Source of the DNA: Escarpia spicata
Taxonomy: Eukaryota; Annelida; Polychaeta; Sabellida; Siboglinidae
Reading direction: 5' to 3'
NCBI GenBank assembly: GCA_963995525.1
Contig: OZ023209.1
Span: forward strand, 11,148,152 to 11,212,151
DNA length: 64,000 bases
A program made the position numbers and the translations under genes. Shown here one piece after another: positions 36,633-47,107 of this stretch. Below the pieces are notes generated by a model, which was not told the origin of the DNA, did not search any database, and saw nothing but the letters and a program-made list of their open reading frames with translations. The first letter of the stretch is position 1. Each line of letters starts with the position of its first letter.

Positions 36633-36708
36633 AAGCCAAAAGGCTTCCTTGTCCAACTGCCATCCAGAGTAATTTTCTGGATGGCAATCTTGTTAAATCT
36701 TGTTAAAT
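36633..36708 (+). other. Family-D 3' UTR hairpins and tail repeats
   Basis: Two hairpins precede the tail. AAGCC (36633-36637) pairs with GGCTT (36642-36646) over AAAA. TGCCATCCAG (36658-36667) pairs perfectly with CTGGATGGCA (36677-36686) over 9 nt. Two units of TCTTGTTAAAT follow. The first hairpin is conserved at 15180-15200 (minus strand) and 54791-54804. The second is conserved but decayed in those copies. Such structures are plausible recognition sites for the element's own reverse transcriptase. Confidence 0.75.
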
Positions 36709-37740
36709 CTCCTGTACATAAACGACACCAAAGAACAAATAAATTCAACAATTAAACTCTTTGCAGACGACAGCATCATATACAGAGAAATAAATAACAC
36801 AAAAGATCAACATATATTACAAAATGATAAACGCAAACGAAACCCCTATCAATATTCTTTACTGGGAAAATCACTAAACCATGTTCAAAAGCACGACTAC
36901 CTTGGAGTCACAATATCACATGACCTAAGATGGAACGACCACTGCACCAAAATAACCACCAAAGCCAGCCGCCCACTTGGACTCTTAAGAAGAACACTGT
37001 CACCTTGCTCACAAAATGTCAAAGAAAAAGCTTACCAAACCCTTGTCCGACCACAATTTGAATATGCCAGTGAAGTCTGGAATCCCAACACAGCAACATA
37101 AATTAAACGTATAGAACAAATTCAAAGAAATGCTGCAAGATTAATCTTTTCCGACTACCGGAAAGAAACACATATTAAGCCACTCATAAACAAACTCAAC
37201 TGGGACTCGCTCCACACTCGTCGCCTCATTCAACAAGCATCAATGTTTTACAAAATTCACTATCACATGATCAACATCAGCCCTCCGTCATGTTTCCAGC
37301 ACGCCACGCAAATCTTCAACAGAATCGACCATCCACTTAAATATACCAACACAATAATTCCAACCATCAATGCATATAAATATGCATTCTACCCCAGATC
37401 GCTGTAGCCAAATGGAACAGACTACCGCCATCTGTTGTTCTACACATCACGCCATCATTGCCAGCCTTCCTGTGTGTCGCCATGCCAGCCATCAGGGAAA
37501 TGCAACCCTTGCATCGCGTCCACATCCCCTAAAGCCACACATTTATGTAGATAGTGCACCACTTGTTTTTTGTTTTTCTTTCTTTATTTTGAAGAACCTT
37601 CTACACGATTTTTTCCCTTTTTGTTCGACTGCCCTGACGTTACGCACAGCACAAATCCCAGTAGCTATAAACAGCTGTAAAGGGATTAATACGTCAAGCA
37701 TCAAGCAAGTCTCTGGGATGTTAAGTAGAACTGCATGATA
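36709..37740 (+). pseudogene. CR1-like LINE, family C, 3' half
   Basis: It starts exactly where the left half stopped, with LLYINDTKEQINSTIKLFADDSIIYREI (motif C FADD, about 36700-36790). A shorter-than-normal thumb reads SLNHVQKHDYLGVTISHDLRWNDHCTKI, and a C-terminal part reads YQTLVRPQFEYASEVWNP, IKRIEQIQRNAARLIFSDY and WDSLHTRRLIQQASMFYKIHY (to about 37260). After a frameshift VAKWNRLPPSVV ends the protein near 37510. About 55 residues between ILQND and KRKRNPYQYS appear deleted compared with usual family length. The AT-rich 3' UTR runs to about 37740. Confidence 0.87.
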
Positions 37741-37923
37741 TTGTATTGCTGTGAACGATGATACAGTGAAAAGTAGCACGCTTGTTGAATTAGACCCCCC
37801 CCCGCCTGCTGTTAACGCTTCAGTGAGCCTGTCAACAATTTGCGTAATCAGAGCGAGCGTGGCACTGTACGTCCACTGACTTGAAACCTGGTCCTGCTTT
37901 GTGTCGCTTTGTTACTGTGCATC

Positions 37924-38638
37924 ATGTCTAAGGAAATGCGCAAGAGCAGCAGAAGCCGGGGAACAGCCGATGAAGAAGATCAGCTGGCCTACAACCCCCG
38001 AGTGTTGGGTGTGCTCCAACATCCGGAAATTATGAGAAAAATTAAGCTGGCGCTATTCACAAATGAATTAGCTAAAGAGCTTAAACGAAATTGACGTCAG
38101 TCCAGGAGACATTAAAAAGAAAAAGACACATGCTTCGGCGAGTTAGAGGCTCGGGTGATCTCCCCGGAGGAGGAAGTCGACCGCCACGGCCAGTACACGA
38201 GGCGGCCGAATCTTCGCTTCCAGGGGATCCCTGAGACCCCAGGCGAGAACACTACAGAAAAAGTAATCTCCACTATCAACAGTGTCATGGAAGTGACACC
38301 CCCGCTAGAAGTGCGAGACATTGCACGCAGTCACAGGATTGGCCCTGTGCGCGAGGGGGGTCACACGGCATTGAGTTACAATTGTTCGCTTTGAACAAGA
38401 ACAAATGAGAGACAACGTGTTCAGACAAAGACAAATCCTGAAGAAGCATCAACCGGACCGCATATACGTTAATGAAGAGTTTTCGGCTGGGAGGGCAACG
38501 CTGGCATAAGAAACCCGAAAATTGAAGAAAGAAAAGACAATTGAAGATTGCTGGACTTTCAACGGAAACATACTCGTCACGAAAATCAACGGCGCCGTTG
38601 CTAAGATCAAGTCCAAACATAATTTGAACGTCTTTTGA
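37924..38638 (+). pseudogene. L1-type ORF1 (RRM-like) of family F
   Basis: ATG at 37924 gives MSKEMRKSSRSRG with an acidic-basic N-terminus, ending in a stop at 38092. A shifted frame continues with ELEARVISPEEEVDRHGQYTRRPNLRFQGIPETPGENTTEKVI and LEVRDIARSHRIGP (38140-38350). This is the RRM-like layout with R-x-NLRF-GIPE and AHRIG-type signatures of L1/Transposase_22 ORF1 proteins. A third frame adds IVRFEQEQMRDNVFRQRQIL, RIYVNEEFS and KTIEDCWTFNGNILVK-like residues, ending at TGA 38636-38638. In the family ORF1p is an RNA-binding chaperone. At least two frameshifts and one stop disrupt it. Confidence 0.75.
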
Positions 38639-39135
38639 AAGATAAATCCCTTCACGTCTGCCATTTTGGCCAAACACATTATTTTTGGTTAGACATATTG
38701 AATACCTTGTGGGTATTATTTCATTGACTGCTATGGTATCATGAAATGGTATCTTATGTTAATTGTTTTTGTTCACTCAAGCAGCATACTTCAATGATCA
38801 TACCCGACATATATGTAGACATGTAATCTAATGGGAACATACGTTTGGTAATATGATAGGCTGACTTAATCTCACAATTGGATTGTCACCATTTCTCTTG
38901 GTACTCAGATCACCTCTGTTGTTCGTGCTGTTCTTTTTATTGTTTTTGTTTTTGTTAATCCCAACTGTTAATGTTTGTGCCAACATTCATTTGTACTTTC
39001 TGTATACTACTACACAGGCATCCATTGTAATTACCAGTATGACAAACACTCTGACTATATACTGTATCTTAAATAATATATAGTAGACAATCGGTTACGA
39101 CTGCATATTTCGTAACCGTAACTATAAAACCGAAT

Positions 39136-42100
39136 AATGGATGATGAATCATTTATTCATTTTCAGGCAGGGTCTAACCGTAATTCTTTATTCAATATAT
39201 TACAGTTAAATGAAACACCTGATGAAGATATCCAACTAAGACGTCATTACCCTTATGATCTTGATAAGTTTTAATTACTGGCAAAAAGAAACAATAAACG
39301 TTTTAGTATTCTTAGCACAAACATATAATTAATCAAATAATACTGCTTTAATGCAAAATACTGTGAAATGGAAGCCTTTCTGGAAGAACTTAATCTGATA
39401 AGTTTTAAATTTAGCTTAATATGCTTTCTGGAATGCTGGCTTTCCGAGAATGATGCTCTGTGTCATTTACAGCTTGAGGGATATCATTGCATTGCGCAAG
39501 GCAATACGTGTAGCTGCAAAGGTGGACTGGTTATTTATTTAAACAAAACATTTACTTACAAAATAATCTTATCCCTAAGCCACTATGACAAATGGGAAGG
39601 TAAATAATGTATTAAGGTAACTGGTTGTGGGCTATCAAAAGATATAATAATTGGCAACATTTACAGGCCACCAAGAGACCTTAACGAAAATAACAAACAG
39701 TTCCTTGCCGAATTCACACCAATCGTCTCGTCATTTGACAGAACAAACTCGGATGTTATTATTGCAGGGGACTTCATTATAAACCTTTGGAAAATAAACG
39801 AAAAAGAAATATTTGGGGAATTTTTGACACCTTAATTTCATATAGCTTTTACCCTCATATTACACTTCCGACCAGGCTGTAAATAAATAACGGAACCTTA
39901 ATTGATAACTTCTTTTGTAAACTAACCAAATCACAATGAAGCCTAAATCAGGAATTTTAACTACACAATTATCAGATCACCAACCGTACTTCACCGTTTT
40001 TAAATACAAATTCCTACACAGAACCTTTGCCAAGATAAATACAATTTTGCGTTCAGAACACTAATGCAATATATAATTTTATTCAGGAGGTATCGTCATC
40101 AAATATTTACAACCTTGACCGATCTCCTGGTGCAAACCCTTACATAAACTATGATATACTACATGACGTAATCATATGTGCAAAAAATAAACATATGCCA
40201 TATAAAACAATTAAATTTAGAAAATACAAACACAAGAAATCCACCTGGATTACCATAGGTTTGCTCAAATCAATTAGATACAGAGATAAACTATATAAGA
40301 CACTCAACATGACTCAACTGAATCGCCAGAATACTTTGCAATTCGGACCAACCTGACTACCTATAATACCATTCTTTAAAAAATATACGTACAGCTAAAC
40401 GCATGCATTACCAATCTTGTTTTTAGCAAATTCAAAGATACTATTAACAAAACATGGGAAACAATCAATGGCATTCTTTCTAGAACACAAAGAAAGAACA
40501 CTTTCCCTAATTCCTTTGTTTAAAATGAAAATACCGTAACAGATATAACAGAAATAGCTAACACAATTAACTCATATTTTACCAGTATCGGCCCAAATTT
40601 AGCCAGCCAAATACAACACTCCGCAAATAAAACGTTCAGACATTACCTTAATGGACAACATAACAATGTATTGAATTTTCAACTTATTAATGAAGAAATA
40701 ATATATAAAACAATAGATGATATGCATCCAAAGACAAGTACCGGATTTAACGGCATTTCGTCACTGCGATTAAAGTCACTTAAACCTATGTTGATCAAAT
40801 CTTTAACTTTAATCACAAACCAAATATTAACTACGGGTATCTTTCCCGATAAACTCAAAATTGTCAAAGTGAATCCAATTTATTAAAATGGTGACAATAC
40901 CCTATTCTGCAACTACAGACCAATATCAATCTTTCCTGCAATTTCAAAAGTAATAGAAACAATTACTTACAACCAGCTCGAATCTGTTTTCAAAAGATTT
41001 AAACTTATGTACGATAATCAATATGGATTTAGAAAGGAACATTCAACTGAATTTGCTGCTCTTGAACTAATTGATAGGATACTTACACGTATGGATATCA
41101 ATTAATACCTATAAATATTTACCTGGACTTGTCAAAAGCTTTTGATACTTTGGATCACTCAATATTAATAGATTAGCTGGAGTTTTATGGCATAAAAGGA
41201 GTAGCCTTAGACCTATTCAAAAACTATTTAAACAACAAAAAACAATATGTAGACATTGAAGACGCCCAATCAGAAATGCTTACTATCTCAACAGGCGTAC
41301 ACCAAGGATCAATTCTAGGCCCTTTGTTGTTTATCATTTACATTAATGTCTTTGCACAATCTGGTCAAAAATTCAACTTTTATATGTCTGCCGATGACAT
41401 GACCCTCTCAAGTACACTAGATTCTTTTGTACAATCTCAAAATAATGAAAGTGTAGAATTCTTAATCAATTCAGAACTGGATAAAATTAATGAGTGGCTT
41501 AAACTAAACAAATTATCTTTGAATGTAAATAAATCATAATATACGATTTTCAAAGCAGCTAGAAGAAATGGTAAACCCACCTAATCGACTAATTGGCAAC
41601 ACAAACATTGATAGAGTATATGAGTTCAATTTCTTAGCGTTAAGCTTTAATGAACAATTAAACTGGCAAAGCCACATTGACAAAATTTCAAATAGGTGCT
41701 CTAGGACTATAGGTATTCTAAATAAACTCAAACAATTGTTACCTTTGAATATAAAGATTATGTCGTACAACTCTCTCATGTTGTCACATCTGAACTATGG
41801 TGTAATGGCCTGGAACTACAGATGTGACAGAATAAAAAAACGTCAAAGCCGTCCGTATCATAAGTCTAAGTAAATATAATGCTCATACTGATCCACTGTT
41901 CAAAAATCTTAAATTAAGTTGAACATATTCTGAAATGGTATGAATTAAAACTATACCATACATTTCACACAATAAGCTACCTGCCTACCTGCAAAACTTA
42001 CCATTTGTCCAAAACAACAGTATTCACAACTTCTATACACCAGGACAAGATCAAATCCACACAACCAGGGTACACCATAAATTTGCCAAACGAAGCCTCA

Positions 42101-42260
42101 GGTATAGCTTGCCACATACCACAAATAACGCACCTGATTTAATAAAAGACAAGATCACCATTCACAGTTTATATGGCTTCGTAACATATACCAAGTTTTA
42201 TTACCTCAATACGTATACTGCACAATGTGAAATTTATAATTGTTATATACGCAATACATG
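39136..42260 (+). pseudogene. Family F ORF2: endonuclease, reverse transcriptase
   Basis: The start ATG at 39136 gives MDDESFIHFQAGSNRNSLFN. The endonuclease is readable as RFSILSTNI, CFLECWLSE (normally QE-WL), GGLVIYLNK, IIGNIYRPPRD, DVIIAGDFIINL (normally GDFNI), LIDNFFCKLT and LSDHQPYF (39290-40010). The reverse transcriptase has TSTGFNGISSLRLKSL, FCNYRPISIFPAISKVIE, NQYGFRKEHSTEFAAL, a motif A reading LDLSKAFDTLDH across a frameshift near 41115, motif B TISTGVHQGSILGPLLFIIYIN and motif C MSADDMTL (Tyr changed to Ser), 40671-41540. The C-terminal part FLALSFNEQLNWQSHI to HLNYGVMAWNY follows, then KFAKRSLRYSLPHTTN near 42080. It is non-functional. Confidence 0.85.
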
Positions 42261-42654
42261 ATTGAATAATTCTTTACGTCTTTGCTTATAAATGATTTAA
42301 TTTAAAAACCGATTGTTTGGTACATTTAGTACGTGTGTAATATACAGGCATATATACATTTATTGTGTAGTGATGATTCACTAATTGTACTAGGGATTTT
42401 CATCTGTTTACATAAGTTAAATAATGGTTCAAAGTATTTCATAGGGTGGCTCTTACGACAGCGACTATAATTAGCCTTTGTATGAGTCTCCCGTCCCTCA
42501 TATGACAGAATTCTGTATTTCCCTGTCATACATTATATACTTACTACTTTGGGTTTTTTACCCATGTCGATTCAACTGTAACGTATTGTATGGTCTTTTG
42601 TTTGTTTACGATTATTTTGATGTTTTATGTATCTGGAACAAATAAACATTTCCT

Positions 42655-44650
42655 ATTCTTGTTCCTGTTCCGGATCAACGTTTGCCCTTTGTTTGTGTCG
42701 CAAAGAAACAAGAAAGCAATTTGTACCAGAATATCAATGAAAAACACTACGGGAAATCCGATGTGCTTCACTTTTTCAGATACCTATTTTTGTAGTGAAC
42801 ACAAGTCCATGGTTGCTAGGCAGGACGAATCGTAATTGATCCGCCAATTGTTGCTTAGCGCAGTGCGTGCTTGGAGTCACATGGTAGCCAAGCAACGGTC
42901 ACCGGAGTGCGACATGGACTCTTGGCACCCAACCGCATGTGTAACGGCGTTTTAACTATGTTAACAGTGACTGGCACGAACCGGTCGGTCCAAGCTTCCG
43001 GGGGGACACTACCCTTACGTGTGGGTAGGGGAGTGCAGCCGAAGGTCACATATCTCTACCATTTATAAGGGCATCCGATATCAAAAGGTATAACGTTGTT
43101 CTAGAGAGAACATGTGAAAAACAGACCCTTGATCTAGGGAGCCTCGGTAAAAAAACGACCATATCCACAATACTGTTAGTATAGGCAATGCCCCTCCGGG
43201 CCGTGAATGCTGCGATAAAAACCTAGGGAGAGTTCCTCGAAATTATATCTTTATCTAGGGAACTTCTGTATAATGTTAGCCCTTGTTCTAGGGAGAACAT
43301 GTAAATAACAGACCCTTTATCTAGGGAGCCTCGGCAAAAAAAACGACCCTTGAAGTCGGTACATCCACAGTAATGCTAGTATAGACAGGGCCTCCCCGGG
43401 TCCAAGCTGTAGACAACCATGAATCCGTTCCTTCTGTTTACCACAGTTCTGGGCCCTTGTACAGAAACATGGCCGGACGACGGCGTCACCCACAATAACT
43501 CGGCATGTTCAGTCGCTATATCGCATCGTTATGTCCGTTATGTGACTTCACAAATAGGCGGGGTGAGTGCGAATTACTTAGGCTGGTTTACGTGATCTCT
43601 CGGGAGAACTCAACACTCTGAAAATATATATCCAGCAGATTCTTCGCCTAGATTTGTTCGCATAATATGATGTACTCTAATTTAATGTCCATATGAAGCA
43701 ACGTAGAGCATTTGCCATTTTGACATAGTCATTTTTGATTCCCACTAAGGACAGTTTTTGTGATGAAAATCGGAAGCAGGTTTTTCTTTAAAATGGAATC
43801 GATCACCTACGCATGGTTTGCTAGATGTCATTACAATTAGCTACGGTCGTATTCCGACCATTTCTTGTTGAATATCAAGAACGTTAGTAATGTTGACTGC
43901 GATATTCAGTTCGGAGATTGGAAGAAGAACATCTGCTCGCATCCTGTGGCAGATATCGCGGGGTCGTCTTGCCTTATTGTTGCTCACAGCACCGTTCTTC
44001 GTCGTCTGTCTTTTGGATGTTGCATGCCCGCCTTCCTGGGAGTTCATGGTTCGAAAGAACCTTAAAACACCGAACCCCTTTTGCAAACACTGAGAACGAA
44101 TGGTAGTCGTCCTGAAAATTTATTTTGTATTACGAGGCAAATCCTAACAATTATATGGCTTTGTTTCTCTGGAATATAATTGTTCAGAAGATATTTCGTC
44201 CATATTACATTTGGTTAATGGTAGTGCCAATGGAATTTTATATACATCTTGTAACACGGTTTGGATTAGTCGGTGGGTAGGTATTGCGTACGTGCGTGCG
44301 TACATGCATGCGTGTGTGCGTGCGTGCGTTCGTGACCATACATTATACTGTCTGTGAGATATGTTGCAGTGCCCGTGTGAGTTCAACCTTAACCAACACT
44401 GGTCCGGCGTAGGTGGTGCTGCACGAGTGGCGACACATTCGCGAAGGCGGGTTATTGTGTTAAAAGTGTTATTGTGTATGTTGAGTTTCTTTCGTCGTCT
44501 GAACTGGCAAAGTGACTCCTGAGTGTTTGGAGTTTCCCAGGATGGATACGCGTAGATTACTGATGTTGGCATGTGCATGTGCTGTGACTTTCGTGCCTTC
44601 TTGGACCGGTGCACGGACAACAAATGGCGGCCATTTTCTTCAATACACCC
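42655..44650. other. Non-coding; contains a local duplication
   Basis: No gene is recognised. Overlapping short frames on both strands at 42855-43068 and 43841-44106 show no family motifs. A GTGC-rich short tract lies at 44290-44330. The duplicated part at 43085-43405 is listed separately. Confidence 0.45.
43085..43405. repeat. Imperfect direct duplication of about 110 bp, period about 190 bp
   Basis: TTGTTCTAGAGAGAACATGTGAAAAACAGACCCTTGATCTAGGGAGCCTCGGTAAAAAAACGACC (43095-43160) is repeated as TTGTTCTAGGGAGAACATGTAAATAACAGACCCTTTATCTAGGGAGCCTCGGCAAAAAAAACGACC (43283-43348). Both are followed by ACATCCACA-TA-TG-TAGTATAG. A partial third copy, ACATCCACGACAATGCTAGTACAGGCC, lies at 52744-52770, so this is a dispersed repeat. 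Confidence 0.75.
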
Positions 44651-45172
44651 GTGAGTAACTGTTGAGCATGCGGGGCTCCAGCGCTGTTGGACCTATGACA
44701 CACTCTGATTTCCCTCCTGAATTCAGACACAGAGCAAAACACCACCGACAGCAAGAAGAGGAAAAGATGGAAAAGGGGAGGGATAAGACAAAAACTTGCT
44801 TTGCAGTGACAGGCCCACATATGTGGAATAGCTTGCCAAAGTGTGTGCGATCGGTTGGAATATTGGCAGCTTTCAGGAAACAACTTAAAACCCATCTATT
44901 TCGCCTGCACTACATGCCTTGATGCAAGCACTGCTGCCACATCTAAATGACACTGGTTTCTATTTTATAGTATTGATTTTAATTTCATTGTTTGAAATTG
45001 TATTTTTACACCCTAATTTATTTATTTTATTACTGTATTTTATTTATCTTAACTTATTTATTTAATTAATTTAAATTTTAGCATTTAGTCAACACGTCAT
45101 TTTAAAATGTGAAGTACTTTGATTAGTATTTACTTACTTAAAGCGCTATATTAAAAAAACGGAATGATTATT
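44650..45172 (+). mobile_element. CR1-like LINE 3' end (C-terminus plus 3' UTR)
   Basis: The frame ending at 44922 reads TCFAVTGPHMWNSLPKCVRSVGILAAFRKQLKTHLFRLHY. This corresponds to the usual ORF2 C-terminus F-x-V-x-x-P-x-x-WN-SLP...FK-x-LKTHLF. The 3' UTR follows, ending GTGAAGTACTTTGATTAG, TTAAAGCGCTATATTA and short GATTATTATTAT units at 45158-45172. This is the same tail type as the SINE at 10575-10905. Confidence 0.78.
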
Positions 45173-45229
45173 ATTATCAAAACTGAAAAAGATGAAGAGC
45201 TGCAAATTACCCCTCCCCACCGTACTCCT

Positions 45230-45904
45230 TTCTGACGTCCGCTTCGATCAAAAATGGACGAGTTACAAGCAAACGTGAACTATATGCACGAATATAGACA
45301 GGCCTGTCTACTTGCTTTTACTCAGACTTGGCTTGACGATCGTGTGCAATAATTATTTTATTTATCTTATATTTCGTTCTGTGTTGACTGTGATTCCAAC
45401 TAAACAAATCACTGTTTTCCCAACAATAAACCTTGGGTCACAAAAGATCTAAAAGCCGTCCTAATTAAAAAGAATATAGTATTTTTTCCAGGGTACGACC
45501 GAATAGAAAAAAACAGGTAAATAAAGAAGTAAAAGCAGCAGCCAGGCAGACAAAACAGCAGTGTAAACAGAAGGTTGAACTCCAGTTTGTTTGTGGTAAT
45601 TTTCGTGACGCTTGGAAGGGGATAAAGAGCATGGCAGCTGTCAACATGATGACAGACCCAATTAGATCTAAGGTCAGGCTGCAGCGTGTGAGTGATGAGT
45701 CTTTGCCATAACTGTTTAATGATTTCTTTACACGTTTTGAAGAACACAACTTTTCATCCTAAATGTTTGATGTAAAGTCGCATTTGACGTTTGATAAAAC
45801 TGCTGTAATTGATCAGGAGAGTGTAGCTAACTGTCTTAAGATTATCAACATAAACAAAGGCCCAGGCCCTGATGCCTTTTGTGGCAGAACACTGAAGTAA
45901 TCGT
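45230..45904 (+). pseudogene. L2-like LINE ORF2 fragment, upstream part
   Basis: Readable pieces in shifting frames are NLGSQKI (NKPWVTKDLK in the next frame), VNKEVKAAARQTKQQCKQKVELQF, NFRDAWKGIKSMA (45460-45640), SLPNCLMI, FDKTAVIDQESVANCLKIINI, and GPDAFCGRTLK (45840-45897). This matches the region between endonuclease and reverse transcriptase in L2-like elements (KPWVTKDLK...GPDG-CGR-LK). It breaks off at 45904, and the next part of the family reappears at 46530. Confidence 0.7.
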
Positions 45905-46229
45905 CAAGGAATGTCAGCAGTGCCTTTACCTTCTTAGAAAACTAAACTAATTTTCTGTTGATAAAACACGGCAGGTAGATATGATTATTTTAAAATTTGT
46001 GCAAACAGTTCAATGTTGTCTGCCAAATGCATAAAATGGGTATAACTGAGTAAAATATACATTGAACTTTTTTTAGCCAGATCCCCGTTTCCATGGTAAC
46101 AAACACAATGGCTGCCATTTTGAGCAAATATTGGCAAATTTGGAAACATTGCCATTTTTATTGAATCCATATATAGTTATAATTCTTGCAAATCCATGTT
46201 CTCTGTAGCTTCTATTGTGCAGTGATCAA

Positions 46230-46267
<38 letters not shown>

Positions 46268-46529
46268 ACGAAAACAAATCTTGTTTTTTTGCAATAAATA
46301 CGGCTATATTTTTCAAACTATTCATGATTTTTTTAAATGTCTAATCATTGCACACAGTAGAATATGCTGAATGCAACACTGAAAACATGATTTATATATC
46401 ATAATTATTCCAAGAGATATCCCGTTTCCAAATGCAGAAATTTTGAAACGGGATTACATACACTTAGATGTATGTAATTGTCATAGAAGTGAACTGTATT
46501 GATAGTATCCATTTTACCTGGGGTGTCTG
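45905..46529. other. Unmatched block between L2 fragments, with a 34-bp T run
   Basis: A non-coding, AT-rich block contains a run of about 34 T at 46230-46263 and a perfect 10-bp inverted repeat, ATCCCGTTTC (46419-46428) with GAAACGGGAT (46445-46454). It replaces the reverse-transcriptase core expected between the flanking L2 fragments, so it is an insertion combined with deletion or a recombination product. Confidence 0.5.
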
Positions 46530-47107
46530 GCCTTAAACGTGTTTTACAAGTCTTTTACTGATCGTGTTCTTTGCTTTCCGTTTATCTGTTGGTATTTTAA
46601 CCTGAGTGTTAAAAACAAGAACAGTTTACAGAAGTATGTACGTGTCAGATCCAAAATAATTGGAGAGACTCAGAGAGACATCACTCAGTTTTGTGGGCAA
46701 CAGGTACTTAGGAAGGCATATTATATTTTAGCCAATGATAGTCATGCTCTATATCCCATGTTTGAGACTCTGCCGTCGAGCCGCCGTTTTAGGTGCCCCT
46801 CAAGCAAATCAAACCGTAAGTAATTATCTTTTATTCCTGCTGCAATCAGTCTTTTTAACGATGTGAAATGAATGTAGTGTGTGAGTATGTTCTATATATT
46901 TAGTGGTAACAGTGTGAAGAAATGCACTCCATGTGTTCATGTCATAAATGATTATTTTTGTGACCATGATGACGTGTGACAGTAATATCATGTTACCGAT
47001 GTTATATTTTAATATTTATATATGTATTTGTATACACTGTGCCCGCCCAAACGACAATGTAATTGGCATTGCAGGGATGAAAAATTGTATTTTATTGTAT
47101 TGTATTG
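46530..47107 (+). mobile_element. L2-like LINE 3' end
   Basis: The frame to 46823 reads ICWYFNLSVKNKNSLQKYV, SKIIGETQRDITQF, VLRKAYYILANDSHALYPMFETLPSSRRFRCPSSKSNR. This is the L2 ORF2 C-terminus (TRKA-IL-D-SHALYP-FE-LPSGRRYR). The 3' UTR ends with AATGTAATTGGCATTGCAGGG and then ATTGTATTTTATTGTATTGTATTG (47070-47107), a tail of short repeats typical of L2-like elements. Confidence 0.82.

Larger units (their letters stand above)
33696..36708 (+). mobile_element. Young 5'-truncated CR1-type LINE (family D, copy 2) with 7-bp target-site duplication
   Basis: The element is inserted in family C. The host sequence reads CTCCTGT at 33689-33695 on the left and CTCCTGT again at 36709-36715 on the right, and removing one copy plus the insert restores the interrupted protein GPVLFLLYINDT. 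The insert begins within the ORF1/ORF2 junction region (VGQAASI), so it is 5'-truncated. It ends with a hairpin and two TCTTGTTAAAT tail units, as expected for target-primed reverse transcription of a CR1 element. The TSD length, tail repeats and intact catalytic motifs point to a relatively recent insertion. Confidence 0.92.
37745..42650 (+). mobile_element. Near full-length two-ORF LINE (family F)
   Basis: A C-run and GC-richer leader at 37795-37923 leads into ORF1 (37924-38638). About 500 bp of spacer follows, then ORF2 from 39136 to about 42260 and a 3' UTR ending after AATAAA at 42641. The order and length (about 4.9 kb) match a complete non-LTR retrotransposon. It is decayed by many stops and frameshifts. 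No target-site duplication was recognised. It abuts the end of family C at its 5' side. Confidence 0.8.

Noticed and set aside
36700..37101. 133-aa frame as a separate gene
   Set aside because: Its first codons belong to the family-D tail, and the rest is the 3' half of family C interrupted by family D.
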